DNA of 12,781 nucleotides from JACKAN01 sp964502735 (GTDB taxonomy: Bacteria; Bdellovibrionota; Bdellovibrionia; Bdellovibrionales; UBA1609). Shown piece by piece: positions 7,237 through 12,781 of the stretch. Both the position numbers and the translations under genes were made by a program. A model generated the notes under the pieces. It made no database searches and was not told the DNA's origin. It saw only the letters and a list, made by a program, of their open reading frames with translations. Numbering within the stretch: the first letter of the stretch is position 1; every line of letters begins with the position of its first letter. The stretch is from assembly GCA_964502735.1 (NCBI GenBank), contig CAZCYD010000066.1:1-12781 (forward strand). The letters are read 5' to 3'.

Positions 7237-8531
7237 AAGCTCACCTCTTGGTCTTGTTTTGTTTGCCCTTCTTTCGTCGCTCGGTCAATTTGGTCCAAAA
7301 CGGTTTCTTGTAACTTCATTTGTCGACTTAAGTCCTGAGAGCACCAAAGTTCGGGATTAGAAAAAAATAAATTCTGAAATTTCTTATGTCTGTAGTTGCT
7401 CAACTCCAAAGAGTCATAAACGGGAAACCTCGGGGGACCCAACTCCTGTTCTTCATAAAGATAATCCTGGGGCATATTTACAAGTTTAATATCATCTGCC
7501 GGTATTCGAGACTTAAACAGGTTTAAAAGTTTATCCCTCATCGACTCTAAATAGACCCTTTGAAACCGCTGGTGCGAAGGAACTCTTATGTAACAGTCTA
7601 AATCACCTTGCGAAACGCCTTTCTGGACCAAACAAAAGTTCTCATGGGTCCAGGGCAAAAATACGTCCTCGATCACAACAAATTTAATTGGCAATGACTC
7701 ATAAAGACCTGAGTTCAACGAAAAACGATATCTCAACCACGACCACTGACTCCTTAATACACCATTAGGAAACAATTTATTTCCTATCTCACCTCCAAAT
7801 CGCGAGGTTTCCTCCCCTGTTAACATCCAGACGTAAAAATCAGATTTGACAACTCCCGACCATGCACTCGAAATCTCAAGTCCTTCACAGGTTTTACCTG
7901 TCAATGACACGTCTTTGATTCTGACGTCTCTCAAACACTCAACGCCTTTAGACTCACACCATTGAAAAGACTTCTCCAGCCCTCTTCTTGTGCTTCTTCG
8001 CAGCTTATAGGGGGCTTGCAAAGATATAGGGTGCATCTCCCTCGACAACTGAAAGTCTCCTACTCTATAGTGGTTAGCCGCATAAAAGTAAGCTAAATAT
8101 ATAAGCCAAGTGCGATCGAACTTTTGATGACTCACAAAATGTTCAATATCTTCAAAGTGACTTTCTTTAAAGTGACTCTCTTTTTTATAATATCGCAAAA
8201 GTAATTCATAAGCCTCTTGCAAACCCAACGAATCCAGGCTGTAACTCAGCAACGGTCCTTTGAGTTCAAATGGGCCACTTTTAAGCCACAAAACCAAACC
8301 CTCATCAATCGCCTCAAAATAATCCTCTTCAGTCACTCGCTCTTGCTGTAACTGACTCAAATTTTCCAACTGAAAATAACCATAGGGCCCCTCCCAATCT
8401 TCTGGAGCCCAACGTCCCATGTGAGAGGATGTGTCCATGAGTTTGACTTTATATCCTCTCTCAGCCAAAGCTGAGGCCAACCACTGTCCTCTGTCAAAAG
8501 TTGAAATTACACTAACCTCTACATTACTCAT
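7233..8531 (-). CDS. Unknown protein within the pur operon; possible degenerate FAD/NAD-binding fold
   Basis: I do not recognise this 432-residue protein by name. Residues 4-35 (VEVSVISTFDRGQWLASALA, then ERGYKVKLMDTS) have the strand-helix-strand pattern and terminal acidic residue of a dinucleotide-binding Rossmann motif, but the GxGxxG glycines are replaced by STFDRG. Near the C-terminus, NLFFSNPELW (387-396) followed by a helix resembles the last FAD-contacting segment of amine oxidase or phytoene desaturase-like flavoproteins, whose usual GD pair is here NP. There is no signal peptide or membrane segment, so it is probably cytosolic. The ATG at 8529-8531 overlaps the purM stop by 8 bases, and the stop overlaps purB by 4, so it is made together with purine enzymes. 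It has none of the motifs of PurD, PurN, PurE, PurK or PurH. Family assignment is inference; that it is a real gene is well supported. Confidence 0.85.
   Translation of the reverse strand: MSNVEVSVISTFDRGQWLASALAERGYKVKLMDTSSHMGRWAPEDWEGPYGYFQLENLSQLQQERVTEEDYFEAIDEGLVLWLKSGPFELKGPLLSYSLDSLGLQEAYELLLRYYKKESHFKESHFEDIEHFVSHQKFDRTWLIYLAYFYAANHYRVGDFQLSREMHPISLQAPYKLRRSTRRGLEKSFQWCESKGVECLRDVRIKDVSLTGKTCEGLEISSAWSGVVKSDFYVWMLTGEETSRFGGEIGNKLFPNGVLRSQWSWLRYRFSLNSGLYESLPIKFVVIEDVFLPWTHENFCLVQKGVSQGDLDCYIRVPSHQRFQRVYLESMRDKLLNLFKSRIPADDIKLVNMPQDYLYEEQELGPPRFPVYDSLELSNYRHKKFQNLFFSNPELWCSQDLSRQMKLQETVLDQIDRATKEGQTKQDQEVSL
7242..7247 (-). promoter_or_regulatory. Shine-Dalgarno site for the GTG start of purB
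   Basis: GAGGTG on the minus strand, 5 bases before the GTG at 7234-7236 and lying inside the last codons of the upstream unknown gene. It supports the unusual GTG start and the four-base gene overlap. Confidence 0.7.
8154..8183 (-). repeat. In-frame 15-base tandem duplication inside the unknown gene
   Basis: Two adjacent 15-base units (8154-8168 and 8169-8183) differ at one position and encode a doubled KESHF (about residues 117-126). It is a five-residue microduplication in a charged surface-like segment. Confidence 0.7.
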
Positions 8532-9543
8532 AATTTAATCTCTCTAAATCAGAAAACGACAAATTCCATCTTTTTTCTGGAGCGGCAACGACCTTTCCCA
8601 ATCGCAAATACTCCAATGAAGATTGTTTTGTATGCTCTTGGAAGTCTGACCACTGAGCTTCACTCAAAATCATACACATGCCAATTCCACAGTTCAGAGT
8701 CTTTAAAAGGGACTCCCAACTCATTTCTCCTCGCTTTTTAACCTCTAAAAATGGATCAGGAATCTTCCATGGAACCAAATCCACAGCGCACCCGTCAGGA
8801 ATTACTCTCAAGATATTATCCAAACCTCCACCCGTAATGTGAGCTAGAGCCCGTATATCAAAATCCCTTCGCAATGAAGTTATCAAGCTGGTGTACAAGT
8901 GGGTTGGCCTCATAAGTATATCCAACCATTTCTCCATATCCTTTTCAAAAACCTTTCTCAGTAGAGAATAACCGTTGCTGTGGAATCCAGAACTGGGAAA
9001 CCCAATTAATAAATCGCCAATACTCACCTTGTGAGGGCCTAGGACCTCGTCCTCATCGACTACCCCTACGGCAAAGCCCGCACAGTCAAAATCATTACCC
9101 TGATACACTCCTGGCATTTCTGCTGTTTCACCACCTATTAGAGCACAGTCGGCCTCACAACAGGCTTTTCTAAGTCCCGTAAGAAAGGACTTTGCCACCT
9201 CGACATTCAATTGCCCACACGCAAAGTAGTCCAAAAAAAATAAAGGATCAGCCCCGCAGCAGAGAAGATCATTTACACACATGGCTACCAAATCCTGACC
9301 GATATGCTCGTAGCGTTGATACTGAGCCGCGAGAACCACCTTCGTGCCAACCCCATCAGTTGCACTCACAATACAGGGGTTGCGATATTTTTTGAAATCA
9401 GCGCGAAATAGTGCTGCAAAGCCTCCAATACCAGAAACGATCTTGTCTTTGTGCGGAATGTCTTTTGAGTCTTCCCTCAACCAAGATACAAGTTCGTCTC
9501 CCTTCTCGATATCAACGCCAGCTTCTTTATAATTAATGCCCAT
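8524..9543 (-). CDS. purM: Phosphoribosylformylglycinamidine cyclo-ligase (AIR synthetase)
   Basis: PurM closes the imidazole ring, converting FGAM to AIR with ATP, directly after the PurSQL step encoded downstream. Numbered from the ATG at 9541-9543 (339 residues), the protein starts MGINYKEAGVDIEKGDELV, the standard family N-terminus. It then has SGIGGFAALF (37-46), ATDGVGTKVVLA (61-72), GQDLVAMCVNDLL (82-94) with GADP, LIGGETAEMPG (135-145), GFPSSGFHSNGYSLLR (181-196) and a later HITGGGLDN loop. The frame stays open to a GTG at 9615, which would add 24 residues unlike the family; AGGGAG seven bases before the internal ATG decides for the shorter form. It is the first pur gene of the operon and overlaps the unknown gene by 8 bases. 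No convincing promoter was found upstream. Confidence 0.97.
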   Translation of the reverse strand: MGINYKEAGVDIEKGDELVSWLREDSKDIPHKDKIVSGIGGFAALFRADFKKYRNPCIVSATDGVGTKVVLAAQYQRYEHIGQDLVAMCVNDLLCCGADPLFFLDYFACGQLNVEVAKSFLTGLRKACCEADCALIGGETAEMPGVYQGNDFDCAGFAVGVVDEDEVLGPHKVSIGDLLIGFPSSGFHSNGYSLLRKVFEKDMEKWLDILMRPTHLYTSLITSLRRDFDIRALAHITGGGLDNILRVIPDGCAVDLVPWKIPDPFLEVKKRGEMSWESLLKTLNCGIGMCMILSEAQWSDFQEHTKQSSLEYLRLGKVVAAPEKRWNLSFSDLERLNYE

Positions 9544-9550
9544 CTTAAAT

Positions 9551-9556
9551 CTCCCT
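9551..9556 (-). promoter_or_regulatory. Shine-Dalgarno site that fixes the purM start
   Basis: AGGGAG on the minus strand lies 7 bases before the ATG at 9541-9543. The longer GTG-started reading (9615) has only a poor GAGAAG upstream. Confidence 0.75.
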
Positions 9557-9689
9557 ACAACCCACTCGCAGATCTTTTCACAGCCTGGCTGGTCAGCTTC
9601 AACGGTCAGATTCACTGATTTGCTTCTCAGATCAGTCTGATAGAAAGTCTCAACAAGCTAGCGAAAAAGAGCAATTAACTTGCCAGGCC

Positions 9690-9832
9690 ATGTGGCTTTA
9701 CGAACCGCGTTTGGTGGCAACACACGCAGGTCTATTGAACTTTTCCACAGTCTTTATACTGAGGAAAGTACAATCAATTTTGAGGAAATCAACGAGTATT
9801 TGATCAAAATTAAGGAAAGCCATCAAACCTAA
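9690..9832 (+). pseudogene. Possible frameshifted gene remnant on the plus strand
   Basis: In one plus frame an open stretch leads to MWLYEPR (ATG at 9690-9692); in the -1 frame, from TTT at 9710, codons read FGGNTRRSIELFHSLYTEE and then on to ...NEYLIKIKESHQT with a TAA at 9830-9832. Adding a single T to the TTT run at 9710-9712 would join them into one protein-like sequence of about 48 residues from the ATG. The first frame is also open back to about 9549, antisense to the purM leader, but offers no start codon there. This could be a decayed gene, a sequencing error in a short real gene, or chance. No family is recognised, and no clear Shine-Dalgarno sequence precedes the ATG. Confidence 0.27.
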
Positions 9833-9900
9833 GCATTAATTTCTTTTTTTTCCAATATTTTCGTTTTCAACAGCCTGTGGCTTGCGTTACTCTTTAAGTT

Positions 9901-9955
9901 GGACGAATTAAATAGAGTTTACACAAAATTGTTGTGCGAAACTATTGCGCAAAAC
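9901..9955 (+). repeat. Left copy of a 55-base sequence flanking the assembly gap
   Basis: This stretch, beginning GGACGAATTAAATAGAG and ending TATTGCGCAAAAC, is identical over all 55 bases to 10056-10110 on the other side of the N run. Its last 13 bases are one unit of the tandem repeat seen on the right side. Confidence 0.95.
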
Positions 9956-10055
9956 NNNNNNNNNNNNNNNNNNNNNNNNNNNNNNNNNNNNNNNNNNNNN
10001 NNNNNNNNNNNNNNNNNNNNNNNNNNNNNNNNNNNNNNNNNNNNNNNNNNNNNNN
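9956..10055. other. Assembly gap of exactly 100 N
   Basis: One hundred Ns, the conventional placeholder for a gap of unknown size. Because the flanks are identical, the true sequence may be shorter than shown (the two copies may be one), or may be a longer repeat array. No coding claim should be made across it. Confidence 0.98.
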
Positions 10056-10110
10056 GGACGAATTAAATAGAGTTTACACAAAATTGTTGTGCGAAACTAT
10101 TGCGCAAAAC
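10056..10110 (+). repeat. Right copy of the 55-base sequence flanking the assembly gap
   Basis: Identical to 9901-9955. It continues directly into another 13-base repeat unit at 10111-10123. Confidence 0.95.
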
Positions 10111-10151
10111 TATTGCGCAAAACCATTGAGCCGTTGCCATTGAACCATTGG
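10085..10151 (+). repeat. Short tandem repeat array directly upstream of the outer-membrane protein gene
   Basis: TATTGCGCAAAAC occurs twice in tandem (10098-10110 and 10111-10123) and is preceded by a 10/13 match TGTTGTGCGAAAC (10085-10097). Each perfect unit contains the palindrome TTGCGCAA. It is followed by two imperfect 14-base units, CATTGAGCCGTTGC (10124-10137) and CATTGAACCATTGG (10138-10151), the last running into the ribosome-binding site. All units share an ATTG or GTTG core. The units match the ends of the gap flank, so the real array may hold more copies than shown. Confidence 0.75.
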
Positions 10152-10155
10152 AGGG
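10150..10155 (+). promoter_or_regulatory. Shine-Dalgarno site for the GTG start of the outer-membrane protein gene
   Basis: GGAGGG, three bases before the GTG at 10159-10161. It supports a GTG start and immediately abuts the repeat array. Confidence 0.7.
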
Positions 10156-10158
10156 TAA

Positions 10159-10929
10159 GTGAAATCTTTGTTCTTAGCCGTGACTTTACTTTTTTCAATG
10201 CAGACAAATGGCTCAACTGACCTCCCTCAAACAACTACCCCCCTCCTCAGCCAAAACCTCCTTCTTGCTCAAGCTGAAGATGGAGACGCCTACGACCCAT
10301 TCGTCGACTTTAGTGAGTTTGAAGAAGCCTCTGAAGAAGAGGCTGACATCAATTTTTTTCGAAATGGACGATTTTTCACTTTAGGCATGGTATTTGGCCA
10401 CAGAAGCTTCACCGACGTTCTCGGAGAACTCTACCAACCCGCTCCAAACTTTGGTCTTTTTCTCAGTTATTTTTTTGATTTAAGGTTTGCCATGCAACTC
10501 ACATTTTTAACTGGAGACCACAACCTAGACTTCACCTCAAAGCAGGGCACAAACATAAAAGGTTCAGCTTCATTAAGTAGTTTTGGTCTAAATATAAAGT
10601 ACTACTTTAACACACAAAATGTCACAAAAGGTCTAGCCCAGATTAATCCTTACATCACCGGGGGCTTTGCCAATATTTCCAGAACAGCCACCGTCAGAAG
10701 TGAGAGCGCCTTCGCCAAAGAATCTGCTACAGGTTTCGAGTTGGGGCTAGGCATAGAGTTGCCCCTGCTGAGAAACAAGATGTTCTTTGGCCTTCAGGGC
10801 ACCTATCAGCTTGTCACATTTGCCGATGAAAACTCTCAAATTATACTCGCCGCAGGGGCCGACGAAACGGGTATCTACCCAACAGGAGACATCTTAAATA
10901 TTACAGCCGTTCTGGGTGTTAACTTTTAA
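10159..10929 (+). CDS. Probable outer-membrane beta-barrel protein
   Basis: A 256-residue exported protein. It starts at a GTG with GGAGGG upstream. MKSLFLAVTLLFSM is a signal peptide core; the cleavage site is unclear, with AQA at 37-39 the best AxA site but late. A strongly acidic segment (about 40-63, including FEEASEEEAD) follows. From about residue 71 the sequence alternates hydrophobic and polar residues with Gly and aromatic residues in strand-sized blocks (FFTLGMVFG, FGLFLSYFF, LNIKYYF, GFELGLGIELP, MFFGLQGTYQLV). It ends ILNITAVLGVNF, with a C-terminal Phe as expected of a BAM-assembled barrel. The size suits an 8-stranded OmpW/OmpX-like barrel, but no specific family is recognised. 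It diverges from the pur operon and converges with the lipoprotein gene. Function unknown. Confidence 0.8.
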   Translation: MKSLFLAVTLLFSMQTNGSTDLPQTTTPLLSQNLLLAQAEDGDAYDPFVDFSEFEEASEEEADINFFRNGRFFTLGMVFGHRSFTDVLGELYQPAPNFGLFLSYFFDLRFAMQLTFLTGDHNLDFTSKQGTNIKGSASLSSFGLNIKYYFNTQNVTKGLAQINPYITGGFANISRTATVRSESAFAKESATGFELGLGIELPLLRNKMFFGLQGTYQLVTFADENSQIILAAGADETGIYPTGDILNITAVLGVNF

Positions 10930-10930
10930 T

Positions 10931-10980
10931 ACCCAAATCCGTGAATAAAATGCGTCAAGATTTTATTCACGGATTTGGGT
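10931..10980. terminator. Perfect 20-bp-arm hairpin between convergent genes, probable bidirectional terminator
   Basis: ACCCAAATCCGTGAATAAAA (10931-10950) and its exact reverse complement (10961-10980) enclose the 10-base loop TGCGTCAAGA. It starts one base after the plus-strand gene's TAA and its last base is part of the minus-strand gene's stop codon. The AAAA/TTTT at the inner end of the stem makes the loop end weak, and neither side has a clear U-tract after the stem. It may therefore act by a different mechanism, or protect 3' ends. Confidence 0.7.
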
Positions 10981-12710
10981 TAATAGGACGTTGCCGTAAC
11001 ATTAATTAAATCAAAGCGCGTGAAACGTTGTTTGAATTGCCTCTCCACCTCAAACTCAACCTGATTAATATTTTCACCTCCACAACCCGGCAAAACACGA
11101 GACTCCATGGCCTTAGGCAGATTCGTCAACTTTGTAAAGGGTGGCGGATTCTCTGCTTGTTGTTTCGAATAACATCTGTAGCTAATGTTTAACCCACTAA
11201 GACTATCGCCAAATCCCAACTTGGGAGCCCAATAAAACTCCGCTTTTTTGAAGGCACTAATTTTTCTTTCTGTAAAATCAAACAAAATCTGAATAGGCCT
11301 GTCTGCCAGCATGGACCCCGTAAAGTCATTATACATATACGTTGCCCCTCGAACCTCACTAATCTTTGTGACCGACAAACCCCTATCTAGGTTATTAGGA
11401 TCTCTCACGCAGGCCGTGTAAACTCCCGCTTTAAAATCATTTGCATTTGGCTCACCGGGCCTTGCCCAACCCAAAATAGCTATACAACCATTACCCAAAT
11501 CCGAACTGGGCCCCAACCTCTCTCCTACATCGGTAAATAATCTTGAATGCGAAGTTGTTCTCGGATCACAATTCTTGAAATTTGGATCAAAAAAACACTC
11601 CCTTTTAAAGACTGTAATAAGAGGTCTAGCTGTGTTGTCAACATCAAAGCCTTGAGGGCCAATTTTACTTTCTCTTCCCACGCGAAAAACAAGTTGATTT
11701 GTTTTATCATACGCGGCGAAAGAATTATTATGAAAAACTGACTGATCAGCAGCTAAATAGACCCAGCCATCATCTGGATCTCCAGCTATAGAATAAACGT
11801 TGTGATTAACACTTCCAAAAGGACCCCCATTAGGATGAGAAGTTGAAATAAAATCCTTATTGGGACGCTCTTGACGATTTGGAGTTATAGGAGAGGAATT
11901 AACATCGTAGGGAGTTGGTGGAACATCTGCATTCAGATGATAGCCCTCGACTTGAGCTGAGTGAGCTCCATAAAAGATAGGCTGACAGTCGCCACTAGAA
12001 TTGCAGTTAGGATAAAGAAAGCCACTATAAACACTATTGCCCCCCGTAATGGCAGGGTTTACAACCTTATAAGGCCTCATTCTTACAAATTTTTTATCAA
12101 AACTGAGCTGAGGGCTCACTAAAAACCTCTCAATTCTTATTGCACCATCAAATTCTTTATAAGCGATGGCTACAAACTCATAGGCCTTACCCGCAGAATG
12201 TACACGATAAGAAAATACTGTAGCACGAGTCGCGCTGGCCCCATTTTCCTCGGAAAAAATGGTGCGATACTGATTGATATCTGGATCAACAACCAAAAGG
12301 GCCACCGCCCACTTACCTTGATTCTCACCAGACTGTATGGGGCCAGATCGGCCAATCAACAGCCCAAAGTCTGACAAAAAAGTTCTCGTTCCAGTGGTAC
12401 TTACTCCCTGCGCTCCAGTCAGAGGTATGGCCCACGTTTTTTTACTATAGCCATCACCAGGCCGCAGGGAAATCCGCTCTACGTTTAAAGTCAGCTTGGT
12501 ATTGTCAGACTGCCTAATCATACCTACGCCCCAAATGGCACTTGACTCACCTACATTCAGCCCTTCCCTCTTAAGTATAGAAACCATCTTCTCACTATTC
12601 ACCTCCCCCTGAGAGCTTGAGCCTTTTTTTTGACTGTTTTGAGGAGTGCAGTTTATTGTGAAAACAAAGAAAAGAGATAAGAGACAAGGTAAAAATAAAT
12701 ATTTCAACAT
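10980..12710 (-). CDS. Large putative lipoprotein of unknown function
   Basis: A 576-residue protein with an AAGGAG Shine-Dalgarno element (12720-12725) 9 bases before the ATG. The N-terminus MLKYLFLPCLLSLFFVFTIN then Cys21 looks like a type II signal peptide, though the lipobox T-I-N-C is non-canonical at -1 (Asn rather than Gly, Ala or Ser). A Ser/Gln/Lys-rich linker (22-40) follows, as in membrane-tethered lipoproteins. The rest has no further membrane segments and is rich in short strand-like stretches, Gly, Asn and Asp turns. Eight more cysteines include pairs in NCNSSGDC, ECFFDPNFKNC and single ones near the end, suggesting disulfides in the periplasm or at the surface. Repeating strand-turn patterns would suit an all-beta (propeller-like) fold, but I cannot show this. 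I recognise no family. It probably follows a gene at the right edge in one operon. Confidence 0.83.
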   Translation of the reverse strand: MLKYLFLPCLLSLFFVFTINCTPQNSQKKGSSSQGEVNSEKMVSILKREGLNVGESSAIWGVGMIRQSDNTKLTLNVERISLRPGDGYSKKTWAIPLTGAQGVSTTGTRTFLSDFGLLIGRSGPIQSGENQGKWAVALLVVDPDINQYRTIFSEENGASATRATVFSYRVHSAGKAYEFVAIAYKEFDGAIRIERFLVSPQLSFDKKFVRMRPYKVVNPAITGGNSVYSGFLYPNCNSSGDCQPIFYGAHSAQVEGYHLNADVPPTPYDVNSSPITPNRQERPNKDFISTSHPNGGPFGSVNHNVYSIAGDPDDGWVYLAADQSVFHNNSFAAYDKTNQLVFRVGRESKIGPQGFDVDNTARPLITVFKRECFFDPNFKNCDPRTTSHSRLFTDVGERLGPSSDLGNGCIAILGWARPGEPNANDFKAGVYTACVRDPNNLDRGLSVTKISEVRGATYMYNDFTGSMLADRPIQILFDFTERKISAFKKAEFYWAPKLGFGDSLSGLNISYRCYSKQQAENPPPFTKLTNLPKAMESRVLPGCGGENINQVEFEVERQFKQRFTRFDLINVTATSY

Positions 12711-12735
12711 CTAGCACTGCTCCTTCAACAAAATT

Positions 12736-12780
12736 CTAGTCTTCGTCCACCTTTTCAAAATCATCTGAAGAAAATGATGT
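12736..12780 (-). CDS. Possible C-terminal end of an upstream gene (partial)
   Basis: On the minus strand the last bases of the window read ...SFSSDDFEKVDED and stop at TAG (12736-12738), 25 bases before the lipoprotein ATG. An acidic tail like this is a plausible protein C-terminus. However, another frame (ending ILLKEQC, TAG adjacent to the lipoprotein ATG) is also open to the edge, so the frame choice is a guess from 15 codons. Confidence 0.3.
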   Translation of the reverse strand, partial: TSFSSDDFEKVDED

Positions 12781-12781
12781 G

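Larger units (their letters stand above)
9544..10158. other. Gene-poor divergent region between purM and the outer-membrane protein gene
   Basis: About 615 bases with no intact gene that I can support. It holds the purM ribosome-binding site, a probable frameshifted gene remnant on the plus strand (to 9832), an AT-rich stretch with a T-run (9841-9860), a 100-N gap flanked by identical 55-base sequences, and a short tandem repeat array just before the next start. It must also contain the promoters for both flanking transcription units, but I could not find well-spaced -35/-10 pairs on either strand; the gap may hide one. Confidence 0.6.

Noticed and set aside
9544..9615. A 24-residue N-terminal extension of PurM from a GTG at 9615
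   Set aside because: It does not resemble the family N-terminus, and the ATG at 9543 has a strong, well-placed Shine-Dalgarno sequence.
9631..9641. Small palindrome ATCAGTCTGAT upstream of purM as an operator
   Set aside because: Five-base arms occur often by chance, there is no second copy, and it matches no purine repressor site I know.
9721..9780. TATAAA with nearby TTGATT on the minus strand as the pur operon promoter
   Set aside because: The spacing is only 13 bases and no other -35-like hexamer lies at 16-18 bases, so I could not support it.
9799..9808. TTTGATCAAA as an FNR/CRP-type site
   Set aside because: Known FNR sites need a four-base spacer between TTGAT and ATCAA; this palindrome has overlapping halves and lies in a possible gene remnant.
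9901..10110. Two identical 55-base repeats suggesting a CRISPR or a mobile-element terminal repeat
   Set aside because: There are only two copies around an N run, with no spacers, no cas genes and no transposase; an assembly overlap explains them better.
9934..10143. An open frame running across the N gap on the plus strand
   Set aside because: It consists of repeat units and unknown bases; a third or more is N, and the flanks are duplicates. It is not evidence of a protein.

Overview
The window is a stretch of a Gram-negative bacterial chromosome with moderately AT-rich, compact coding. Its core is one minus-strand purine biosynthesis operon spanning about 9543 down to 539, in transcription order purM - unknown gene - purB - purC - purS - purQ - purL - purF. 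FGAM synthetase is the three-part PurS/PurQ/small-PurL form, and PurF is the cleaved-leader, 4Fe-4S type known from Bacillus. The exported proteins (one ending in a beta-barrel-type C-terminal Phe, one putative lipoprotein) indicate an outer membrane. The combination would fit a Bdellovibrionota or 'delta-proteobacterial' lineage, but that placement is inference; no rRNA or other marker is present.

Layout from left to right: (1) 1-330, minus strand, the first 110 codons of a secreted protein that runs off the left edge. (2) 331-538, a short intergenic region. (3) 539-9543, the pur operon, with genes overlapping or separated by at most about 90 bases. Together these genes cover PRPP amidation (PurF), FGAM synthesis (PurSQL), AIR synthesis (PurM), SAICAR synthesis (PurC) and both lyase steps (PurB). 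purD, purN/purT, purE/purK and purH are not here and must lie elsewhere. (4) 9544-10158, a gene-poor divergent region holding a probable frameshifted gene remnant, a 100-N assembly gap flanked by identical 55-base sequences, and a short tandem repeat array. (5) 10159-10929, plus strand, a probable outer-membrane beta-barrel protein. (6) A perfect 20-bp-arm hairpin filling the space between two convergent genes. (7) 10980-12710, minus strand, a 576-residue putative lipoprotein of unknown function, probably co-transcribed with a gene whose end lies at the right edge.

The most interesting items are two. The first is the 432-residue unknown protein translationally linked between purM and purB; it looks like a degenerate FAD/NAD-binding flavoprotein that has lost its nucleotide-binding glycines. 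The second is the repeat array and gap immediately before the outer-membrane protein gene; the array probably broke the assembly and could vary in copy number. Several starts have been revised using Shine-Dalgarno sequences and family N-termini (purM, purS, purQ), and the purF start is open to question.
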